Origin: Desulfuromusa sp.
GTDB lineage: Bacteria > Desulfobacterota > Desulfuromonadia > Desulfuromonadales > Geopsychrobacteraceae
Length of the DNA stretch: 15,638 nucleotides
Assembly (NCBI GenBank): GCA_029934095.1
Contig: JAOZMV010000003.1
Span: forward strand, 1-15,638
Reading direction: 5' to 3'
Shown: positions 7,795 to 14,437 of the stretch, in pieces
Position numbering within the stretch: the stretch's first letter is position 1
How the letters are laid out: each line of letters opens with the position of its first letter
The notes under the pieces: generated by a model
What the model saw: only the letters and a program-made list of their open reading frames with translations
What the model was told of the DNA's origin: nothing
The model's database searches: none
Program-made: the position numbers and the translations under genes

Positions 7795-10487
7795 ACATCG
7801 GAACGATTGAACCATCCATGAACATTTTCCCCTCCCATATTCTGACCGATACTGTTGATTTTGATTCTTGTCGGGATTCTCTTCTGGAAACGGCCCGCTC
7901 CTTTCTTGATTGTCAGTTGCAAAGAGTTCAGCAGATGAATGATCAGGGCGGTTCGGGTCAACAGATTGTGAAAGAATTAACCGCTGTTTTTGATCAACTC
8001 ATCAATAGTCTCTACTGGGCCGTTTCTGCAAATCTGAGCAAGGAAGAGGTTGCTGACTGCGCGTTGATTGCCCTTGGAGGCTATGGCCGTGCCGAAATGA
8101 ATCCCCGTTCAGATCTTGATCTGATGTTCTTTTATGAGCCTTCCGGCAAAGCTGCGGCAGAGGTTATTTCTGACCGGATGCTCTACCTGCTTTGGGATTT
8201 GCGTCTGGATGTTGGCTACAGTGTTCGTTCCAAAGAAGAATGTCTTGAAGAGGCACAGGATAGTACTGTCAGGTCCGCTTTACTGGATGCCAGACTTATT
8301 TCAGGAAACCCTGAACTCTTTGCGTTGTTCAATCATAGTGTTGGCAAGTTGATGCACAATCAGGATACACGGGGTTTTATCAAACTTAAACTGGAAGAGC
8401 GTGATGAGCGAAAAAGGAAGTATGGTTCCTCGGTTTACCTGCTTGAACCAAATTTAAAAGAGGGGGAAGGGGGCCTCAGAGAACTGCAGGAAGCCCTGTG
8501 GATTGCGCGAGTTAAATTTAAAGCTTTGAGTTTAAAGGAGCTGCTTATAAAGGGTGTTATCAATGAACAAGATTTTCAGGAATATAATCAGGCACTCGAT
8601 TATTTATGGAAGATACGCAATCATCTCCATTTTAGCGGGCAGCGTAAAAGTGATCAGCTGACATTTGAGCAACAGCAACAGATTGCAGTTGCCTTTGGTT
8701 ATAAAAACGCCCGGCGAACTTCGGCAGTTGAACAATTTATGCAGGGCTATTATTCCCATGCAATCCAGGTCGAACATCTCTCTACAAAAATGATTCTTAC
8801 CGCAACTCAGTCGCACCCTCGTCCAAAAAATAATGTTTTCAAGTTTCTGGCAAAAAGAAACCTTGAAGATGGTTTTTACATTATTCGTGGTGAGTTGCGT
8901 GCAAAAGTCGATCAGAAGTTGCTGCAGGATCCGGTTCTGATGATGATTGCTTTTGAGCTTGCACAAAAGCATGAAGTACAACTGTGTCTGGAGCTGAAAC
9001 AGTTGATCCGGGACAACTCACATCTGATTAATGATAAAATCCGTCGCTGCAGTCGTATTAATGAATCATTTATGACCATTTTGCGTCACCCGAAGGGGAT
9101 CAGTAAAATATTACGTAAAATGCACCACCTGCAATTTCTGAATGCCTTTATTCCAGAGTTTAAAAAGATCTACTGCCAGGTGCAGTTTGATCTGTATCAT
9201 ATCTATACAGTTGATATTCATACTCTCTTTGCTGTTGAAGAAATGGAAAACCTCTGGGCTGGCAATTACGCACAAATCCATCCTCGACTCACAGATGTCG
9301 CTGATAATATAGAAAAACGTGAACTGCTGTTGTTGGGGATTTTGTTTCACGATATTGGCAAAGGGAGTGGCAAGGATCACAGTGTCCGTGGGGCAGAAAT
9401 GATTCCGACGATAGCCCGGAGGTTGCGCCTGAATCGTGAGGACAGCCAGCGACTTCAGTTTCTGGTTTTAAATCATCTGAAAATGGCCCACATCTCCCAA
9501 CGGCGCGATTTGCAGGATCTGAAAATGATCGCCCAGTTTGCCGCTTTGATGGGGATGAGTGAAAATCTGCGGATGCTTTACCTGCTTACTTTTGTAGATA
9601 TAAAAGCAGTCGGACCAGATGTCTGGTCTGAATGGAAGGGGCGATTGCTGCGTGAACTCTATGAAAAAGCTTATGATGCTTTGGAAAAAAATGAATTTTA
9701 TCTGGAACAACGCTCGGAAAAAATCCGCAACAGAAAACGAAATATACGCAAAGCACTGGAGGATGATTTTTCTGAAAGTCAGGTCACTAAAGTCATTAAC
9801 AGTCTCCATACCCGTTACCTGATGAGTTACCGTTCCCGTGAAATCGTCCCTCACTTACGTCTGGCTTTAAGTCGTGGCAAGAAAACCCTCGCGATGCAAA
9901 TTGAGCATAACCGCAATGCTGAATATACTGAGTTGACATTAGCTACAATTGACAGCCCGGGCCTTTTTTCACAGATTGCCGGAGTTATGGCGGCCCATTC
10001 CATTAATATACTCGGTGCTCAGATCCATACCAGAAAAACCGGCGCCGTTTTGGATATTCTGCAGATCAATAGCCCGATTGGTGGAATTGTTGCAAAAAAA
10101 CAGAAATGGCAACGGGTTGAAGCTGATCTTTGCGAGGTTCTTGAAGGGCGGGTTTTTGTTGAAGATCTGTTTGATAAATGTAAGGAACCTGACTATTTAA
10201 AATCAGCAACCAACCGCCCACAGCGAAAGAATATGGTGGAAATTGACAATAATGTCTCAGCCCGTTACACGGTTATCGATATTTTTGCGACCGACAGGAT
10301 TGGTCTGCTGTATGAAATTACCCGGACATTAAATGATCTGGGACTGTATATTGCCGTCTCCAAAATAGCGACAAAAGTTGACCAGGTTGCAGACGTTTTT
10401 TATGTTTGTGATATTTTCAGCCAGAAGATTACTGATCCAGCAGGGCTGGAAAAAATACGGACAGCCCTGCTGGATCAACTGGCATAG
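7791..10487 (+). CDS. glnD: bifunctional PII uridylyltransferase / uridylyl-removing enzyme GlnD
   Basis: GlnD senses glutamine and sets nitrogen status: it uridylylates PII (GlnB/GlnK) when glutamine is low and removes UMP when glutamine is high. The 898 residues show every expected domain. The nucleotidyltransferase has GGYGR at 96-100 and the metal-binding D108-x-D110 (SDLDL). A helical GlnD-specific linker follows. The HD hydrolase has H520-D521 (FHDIGKG). Two C-terminal glutamine-binding ACT domains lie at about 710-785 (DSPGLFSQIAGVMA) and 824-895 (DRIGLLYEITRTLN). Both enzymatic sites appear intact. Start and stop overlap as ATGA with the amidase gene, so translation is probably coupled; an alternative ATG at 7818 has no ribosome site. 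Finding glnD inside a repair and cell-division operon means its transcription may not follow nitrogen status. Confidence 0.97.
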   Translation: MNIGTIEPSMNIFPSHILTDTVDFDSCRDSLLETARSFLDCQLQRVQQMNDQGGSGQQIVKELTAVFDQLINSLYWAVSANLSKEEVADCALIALGGYGRAEMNPRSDLDLMFFYEPSGKAAAEVISDRMLYLLWDLRLDVGYSVRSKEECLEEAQDSTVRSALLDARLISGNPELFALFNHSVGKLMHNQDTRGFIKLKLEERDERKRKYGSSVYLLEPNLKEGEGGLRELQEALWIARVKFKALSLKELLIKGVINEQDFQEYNQALDYLWKIRNHLHFSGQRKSDQLTFEQQQQIAVAFGYKNARRTSAVEQFMQGYYSHAIQVEHLSTKMILTATQSHPRPKNNVFKFLAKRNLEDGFYIIRGELRAKVDQKLLQDPVLMMIAFELAQKHEVQLCLELKQLIRDNSHLINDKIRRCSRINESFMTILRHPKGISKILRKMHHLQFLNAFIPEFKKIYCQVQFDLYHIYTVDIHTLFAVEEMENLWAGNYAQIHPRLTDVADNIEKRELLLLGILFHDIGKGSGKDHSVRGAEMIPTIARRLRLNREDSQRLQFLVLNHLKMAHISQRRDLQDLKMIAQFAALMGMSENLRMLYLLTFVDIKAVGPDVWSEWKGRLLRELYEKAYDALEKNEFYLEQRSEKIRNRKRNIRKALEDDFSESQVTKVINSLHTRYLMSYRSREIVPHLRLALSRGKKTLAMQIEHNRNAEYTELTLATIDSPGLFSQIAGVMAAHSINILGAQIHTRKTGAVLDILQINSPIGGIVAKKQKWQRVEADLCEVLEGRVFVEDLFDKCKEPDYLKSATNRPQRKNMVEIDNNVSARYTVIDIFATDRIGLLYEITRTLNDLGLYIAVSKIATKVDQVADVFYVCDIFSQKITDPAGLEKIRTALLDQLA

Positions 10488-10499
10488 TTGCAGGATATT

Positions 10500-11390
10500 A
10501 TGGATCATTATCTGGACTGTTTTTTTAGTTTTTTGTCAGTAGAAAGAGGTTTATCAGTTAATACCCTGAATGCGTATGGTCGGGATCTGAGTTCCTATTC
10601 CGGTTACTTGAAAAAATATGAAAAAATTGATCATCCGGCCGACATCAGTCAGTTGATATTGCTCCGATATTTAACTTTTTTGAAAAATAACAGCCTCTCA
10701 CCGCGGAGTCGAGCGCGCACTTTGAGTACTCTGCGCAGTTTTCATCGCTTTTTGTTGCGGGAAAACTATACTGAACATGATCCTACCGCACTGCTTGAAT
10801 CTCCCCGATCCCTGCCAGCTTTGCCACGGTTCCTGTCAGAAAAAGAGGTTGAGCGTTTATTGCAAGCCCCAACCGGTGACAGTCCGATTGCTGCAAGAGA
10901 TCGGGCGATGCTGGAAGTTCTTTATGCGACCGGCATGCGGGTTTCGGAGCTCGTTGGTTTACGCCTTGGAGACTTGAAACTTGATATTGGCTGTCTCAAC
11001 GCCTTCGGTAAAGGTTCAAAACAACGGCTTATTCCTCTGGGTGAGGTCGCTATTGAAATTCTGCGAGAATACCTGCAGAATAGTCGTTCAAAACTCTTAA
11101 AGGATTTGACCAGTGAAGAGGTCTTTTTAAATGTGCGCGGCAAAAAACTCAGTCGGCAGGGGTTTTGGAAGAATTTACAGAATTATGCACTGAAGGCGGA
11201 AATTAAACAGAAAGTTTACCCGCACATGTTGCGACACTCCTTTGCAACCCATCTACTTGAAAATGGGGCAGACCTCCGTTCTGTACAGACGATGCTGGGG
11301 CATGTGGATATTTCAACAACGCAAATTTATACTCATGTTATCCAGGAACGGTTGCAGAAGTTGCATCAACAATATCATCCACGGGGTTAA
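10500..11390 (+). CDS. xerD: tyrosine recombinase XerD
   Basis: XerD, together with XerC, resolves chromosome dimers at dif sites near the terminus, under FtsK control at the division septum. The protein has 296 residues, the normal Xer length. It has an N-terminal SAM-like DNA-binding domain (about 1-90) and the catalytic domain. All catalytic residues are present: R147 (GMRVSEL), K171 (GKGSKQR), H242-x-x-R245 (HMLRHSFATHLL), H268 (LGHVD) and the nucleophile Y277 (TTQIYTHV). The ending ERLQKLHQQYHPRG matches XerD better than XerC. The frame is open to a TTG at 10488 just after the glnD stop, but the ATG at 10500 has AGGA at 10492-10495 and gives the usual N-terminus, although the 4-base spacing is short. 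A genuine housekeeping recombinase rather than a phage integrase is likely, given intact context and length. Confidence 0.93.
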   Translation: MDHYLDCFFSFLSVERGLSVNTLNAYGRDLSSYSGYLKKYEKIDHPADISQLILLRYLTFLKNNSLSPRSRARTLSTLRSFHRFLLRENYTEHDPTALLESPRSLPALPRFLSEKEVERLLQAPTGDSPIAARDRAMLEVLYATGMRVSELVGLRLGDLKLDIGCLNAFGKGSKQRLIPLGEVAIEILREYLQNSRSKLLKDLTSEEVFLNVRGKKLSRQGFWKNLQNYALKAEIKQKVYPHMLRHSFATHLLENGADLRSVQTMLGHVDISTTQIYTHVIQERLQKLHQQYHPRG

Positions 11391-11431
11391 GGTTTTTACT
11401 GAAACTTAAGCAATGACAGATAGAGGGAACA

Positions 11432-12634
11432 ATGAAATATATTATTTTACTCGGTGATGGCATGTCCGATGAGCCGATTGCAGAACTGGGTGGGAAAACT
11501 CCTCTGGAAGCTGCTGCGACACCAAATATGGATCGCCTCAGTCAAACCGGAAAAATAGGGTTAGCGGCCACCGTTCCTGAGGGTTATCCTCCCGGGAGTG
11601 ACGTCGCCAATCTTTCGGTCTTTGGCTATGATCCAGCGGAGTGTTATTCGGGAAGATCACCTCTTGAAGCAGCTAGTATGGGGGTTGAACTGGGCCCTGA
11701 TGATGTTGCTTTCCGGTTGAATTTTGTCTGGCTGGAAGCCCACTACGGTAAGCTCTACATGGGGGATTTTTCTGCCGGACATATCTCAACTGAAGAGTCA
11801 AAACTGCTCATTGAAACACTTCAGGAAGAGCTCGGGGGCGATGAATTTAACTTTTATCCTGGAGTTTCTTACCGTCACTTGATGGTCTGGAAGAATGGCA
11901 AAGACCAGTTGATGTTTACTCCACCGCACGACATTTCCACCCATAGTATCGAAGGTAATTTACCTCAGGGAGAGGGTGCTGATGTGCTGCTTGACCTGAC
12001 TAACTCAGCACAAATGTTGTTGAACAGCCATCCGGTCAATAATCAGCGCGTTGCTGAGAAGAAGTTGCCTGCAAACTCAATCTGGTTCTGGGGGCATGGT
12101 CGCAAGCCAGTTATGGAGACCTATCGTCAGCGCTACAATTTGACCGGATCGGTTATCTCAGCGGTGGATTTGATCCGTGGGATTGGGGTTAATGCCGGAT
12201 TGAATATCATCGAAGTCCCTGGCGCAACCGGCTACCTTGATACTAACTACCGTGGCAAGGCCGAGTATGCCGTCAATTCATTGCAGGACTCAGACTTTGT
12301 CTATGTCCATGTAGAAGCCCCCGATGAGGCGGGTCATGGTGGTTTGCTCAAGGAGAAAATTGAGGCGATTGAAAGTTTTGACCGTGATGTCGTCGGGACG
12401 ATCATTGAAAATATTTCAAAGATAGGTGACTGTCGGATCCTGGTGACTCCGGATCATCCTACACCGGTTGAAAAAAGGACCCACACCTCTGATCCGGTCC
12501 CCTACATTCTGTTTGATTCCCGGCAGGACTTTGATTCGCAGGCAACCGGTTATTCCGAAGCTGAGGCAAAACGGTGCGGTGAGATTGTTCCGGGTCATCA
12601 ACTCCTTTCCATGTTGATTAACGACCGTGCCTGA
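11432..12634 (+). CDS. apgM: cofactor-independent phosphoglycerate mutase, archaeal type (ApgM family)
   Basis: An alkaline-phosphatase-fold metalloenzyme that should interconvert 3- and 2-phosphoglycerate without 2,3-bisphosphoglycerate. It has 400 residues, typical of the archaeal-type family and shorter than the GpmI family. Metal and catalytic residues visible are D9 (GDGMSDEP), S56 as the probable phosphorylated serine (PPGSDVANLSVFGYDP), D298 and H302 (DEAGHGG), D341-H342 (TPDHPTP) and H351 (RTHTSDP). The ATG is preceded by AGAGGG at a good distance, giving it the best ribosome site in the operon. It sits 41 bases after xerD and overlaps trmJ by 8 bases. Some bacterial members of this family have been proposed to act as homoserine kinases, so the substrate cannot be fixed from sequence alone. 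Confidence 0.88.
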   Translation: MKYIILLGDGMSDEPIAELGGKTPLEAAATPNMDRLSQTGKIGLAATVPEGYPPGSDVANLSVFGYDPAECYSGRSPLEAASMGVELGPDDVAFRLNFVWLEAHYGKLYMGDFSAGHISTEESKLLIETLQEELGGDEFNFYPGVSYRHLMVWKNGKDQLMFTPPHDISTHSIEGNLPQGEGADVLLDLTNSAQMLLNSHPVNNQRVAEKKLPANSIWFWGHGRKPVMETYRQRYNLTGSVISAVDLIRGIGVNAGLNIIEVPGATGYLDTNYRGKAEYAVNSLQDSDFVYVHVEAPDEAGHGGLLKEKIEAIESFDRDVVGTIIENISKIGDCRILVTPDHPTPVEKRTHTSDPVPYILFDSRQDFDSQATGYSEAEAKRCGEIVPGHQLLSMLINDRA

Positions 12635-13418
12635 AACTGATAATGTAGAAAAAAAAGTGCGGGAAAATTTGCAGCTTACTGTTGTCCTGGTCGAGCCTCA
12701 GGGGGGACTGAATATTGGCTCGGTCTGCCGGGTCATGCTGAATTTTGGCTTTACTGATTTGCGCCTGGTCAATCCGCAGGTTGATCATCTGTCTCATGAT
12801 GCACGCTTGATGGCAGTCAAGGCGGCGTCAGTTCTGGAGAGTGCAAAGGTCTTTCAAACTCTGGAGGAGGCGCTTTCCGGCTGTAAGTTGAGTTTCGGGA
12901 CAACCCGCCGTTTCGGTCGTTATCGGGAAGGTTTGTTACACCCCAGCGAGGCAGCAGAGCTTTTAGTTCCCGTGGCTCAGGGCGATTCAGTCGCTTTGGT
13001 TTTTGGTCGCGAAGATCGGGGGCTATTTACCTCTGAGTTGGATCTCTGCCAGCACTTCATCACAATTCCGACCGATGAAATGTTGCCGTCAATGAACCTG
13101 GCGCAGGCCGTAGCCCTTTGTCTTTATGAAGTCAGTAAAACCAAAGGCGAGCTTGCCGGTCGTGTCGCTAAACACAAAAAATTTGCGAGCAGTGAAAACC
13201 TCGAAGCAATGTATCAACATATGCGCAAGTCATTACTCGATATCGGTTATCTTGATCCGCAGAACCCGGATCATATTTTGCGAAGTTTTCGGCGGATTCT
13301 CAGTCGTTCCGGGCTGAATGATCGTGAAGTTCGAATTCTGAGGGGTCTATTTAATCAGATTGACCTCTACACGGGGCAGAAGTTTTCTCGAAAATCATTA
13401 CGAGAGAAGAATGAATAA
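12627..13418 (+). CDS. trmJ: tRNA (cytidine/uridine-2'-O-)-methyltransferase TrmJ
   Basis: A SPOUT (knotted) methyltransferase that uses S-adenosylmethionine to methylate the ribose at tRNA position 32. It has 263 residues. The three SPOUT motifs are present: motif 1 with N29 and R35 (LNIGSVCRVMLNFGF), motif 2 (VFGREDRGL, about 128-136) and motif 3 (PSMNLAQAVALCLYEV, about 155-170). A helical C-terminal extension of about 80 residues is typical of TrmJ and absent from the shorter TrmL. The start is a GTG overlapping the apgM stop by 8 bases with no clear ribosome site, consistent with re-initiation; no upstream start is possible in this frame without deep overlap. A related TrmH-family activity on rRNA cannot be excluded. 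Confidence 0.88.
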   Translation: MPETDNVEKKVRENLQLTVVLVEPQGGLNIGSVCRVMLNFGFTDLRLVNPQVDHLSHDARLMAVKAASVLESAKVFQTLEEALSGCKLSFGTTRRFGRYREGLLHPSEAAELLVPVAQGDSVALVFGREDRGLFTSELDLCQHFITIPTDEMLPSMNLAQAVALCLYEVSKTKGELAGRVAKHKKFASSENLEAMYQHMRKSLLDIGYLDPQNPDHILRSFRRILSRSGLNDREVRILRGLFNQIDLYTGQKFSRKSLREKNE

Positions 13419-13776
13419 GCCGTTCAGTCAAATTGAATTAAATAATGGCGTTGTCGCTGACTTTTTTAGCCAGGGAAATCGTTATTTTGGCGATTTCCAT
13501 CGAGTGGTTATCGTTGCTGTTGTAACGGTTCCTTTTGACAGGAGTGCTTTGGCGGAAGATTTACAGGAATTTGCAGTGGACTATCCCGGGTTCATTCAAT
13601 ATGAAAAAAAACTGGAGCGGATGGGTGTTACCACCAGTAATATTGAAGCTGTCACTCAGGTACTGATTGATGATTTTATCAGAACTGTTGGGAGTTATCT
13701 GGAAATGCAAAATTTTGCGGAGCGCTGGTTGCGAAGAGAGATGCAAAATAGAAATAAAAGGAACTCACTCTATTGA
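13411..13776 (+). CDS. hypothetical protein, 121 residues
   Basis: I do not recognise a family. The start at 13411 is preceded by the purine-rich GAGAGAAGA and overlaps the trmJ stop by 8 bases; the frame continues upstream to 13360 inside trmJ, but that extension has no ribosome site and is merely shared coding sequence. The protein appears to have a short beta-rich N-terminal part (GDFHRVVIVAVVTVPFDRSAL, about 27-47) and a helical C-terminal part ending in a basic tail (RWLRREMQNRNKRN). There are no cysteines, signal peptide or membrane segment. As the last gene of the operon and coupled to trmJ it may work with RNA, and the basic tail fits nucleic acid contact, but this is only suggestive. 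Confidence 0.75.
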   Translation: MNKPFSQIELNNGVVADFFSQGNRYFGDFHRVVIVAVVTVPFDRSALAEDLQEFAVDYPGFIQYEKKLERMGVTTSNIEAVTQVLIDDFIRTVGSYLEMQNFAERWLRREMQNRNKRNSLY

Positions 13777-13794
13777 TAATAATTAAATTTCTAC

Positions 13795-13823
13795 TTGCTT
13801 TTAAGTATTTGGAGTGCTAAATA
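13795..13823 (+). promoter_or_regulatory. candidate promoter for rimP-nusA
   Basis: TTGCTT (13795-13800) is followed 17 bases later by TAAATA (13818-13823), preceded by TG at 13815-13816 as in extended -10 promoters. The -10 is a poor match, so confidence is low. It is the best candidate between the previous stop codon and the hairpin at 13851, and would place the hairpin in the rimP leader. Confidence 0.3.
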
Positions 13824-13850
13824 AGTCACGTTTTAATGTTGTTTTTTGAA

Positions 13851-13874
13851 AGTGAGCTCCGGCTCGCTTTTTTT
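13851..13874 (+). terminator. intrinsic terminator-like hairpin directly before rimP (possible attenuator)
   Basis: AGTGAGC (13851-13857) pairs with GCTCGCT (13862-13868) around a TCCG loop; one pair is G-T. It is flanked by A bases and followed by an uninterrupted run of T to 13874. This is a classic Rho-independent terminator. It ends the seven-gene operon, but only 17 bases remain before the rimP GTG, including its ribosome site, leaving no room for a promoter downstream. Confidence 0.85.
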
Positions 13875-13891
13875 ATTATCTAGAGGTTGTT

Positions 13892-14371
13892 GTGGCACAA
13901 GTTACCGAGCAAGTTGAGAGGTTGATTCAACCGCTACTGGAAGATCTGGGTTGTGAATTGGTTGATCTTGAGTACCAGCGGGAACAGCGTGGCTGGATCC
14001 TTAGGTTTTTTTTAGATAAAGAGGGTGGAATTAATCTGGATGACTGTGCTGCTGCCAGTCGTGAGATCAGTTCCCTTCTGGATGTTGAAAATGTCATTAA
14101 TACTGCTTATAGTCTCGAAGTTTCCTCCCCGGGGATTGAACGACCGTTGAAGAAACCTCAGGATTTTAAACGTTTTGCAGGGCAACTTGTTAAAATTAAA
14201 ACCCTGGATACTATTGATCCTGATACTTCCGGAAAAAGTAGAAAGACATTCGTTGGTACTTTGTCCGGTCTGGAAGGGGATGAAGTTCTCTTGACGCTGA
14301 AGAATGCAACGGGTGTAGCCCGAATTCCTTTCCATCAGATAGATAAAGCAAATTTGAAATATGAGTTTTGA
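13892..14371 (+). CDS. rimP: ribosome maturation factor RimP
   Basis: RimP helps assemble the 30S ribosomal subunit, binding the S12 region late in maturation. It has 159 residues, the usual size. The N-terminal alpha/beta domain (about 1-85) holds LGCELVDLEY and the conserved YSLEVSSPGIERPLKKPQDF that leads into the SH3-like C-terminal domain (about 88-159, with FVGTLSGLEGDEVLL and the closing IDKANLKYEF). The start is GTG with AGAGG at 13882-13886, well spaced. The rimP-nusA order is one of the most widely kept in bacteria. The gap to nusA is 66 bases. Confidence 0.96.
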   Translation: MAQVTEQVERLIQPLLEDLGCELVDLEYQREQRGWILRFFLDKEGGINLDDCAAASREISSLLDVENVINTAYSLEVSSPGIERPLKKPQDFKRFAGQLVKIKTLDTIDPDTSGKSRKTFVGTLSGLEGDEVLLTLKNATGVARIPFHQIDKANLKYEF

Positions 14372-14415
14372 ACCGTCTGTAGCGGTTCTCTGAACTAATC
14401 ACTGGCTGTTAGCCA
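14370..14415 (+). promoter_or_regulatory. two small hairpins in the rimP-nusA gap
   Basis: GAACCG (14370-14375) pairs with CGGTTC (14383-14388) across a 7-base loop and overlaps the rimP stop codon. TGGCT (14403-14407) pairs with AGCCA (14411-14415) across GTT. Neither is followed by a T run, so they are not terminators. They may be processing sites or modulate nusA translation; the AAGGGG ribosome site of nusA at 14427-14432 lies free just downstream. Confidence 0.4.
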
Positions 14416-14437
14416 AAACACTATATAAGGGGTATGC

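Noticed and set aside
9468..9854. 128-residue minus-strand frame inside glnD
   Set aside because: Antisense to the HD and linker region of GlnD, rich in Phe and Ile as expected from reverse reading; no independent support.
10500..11390. tyrosine recombinase as the integrase of a mobile element
   Set aside because: Length, C-terminal XerD-like signature and position inside a housekeeping operon fit the chromosomal XerD; no att sites or phage genes are near.
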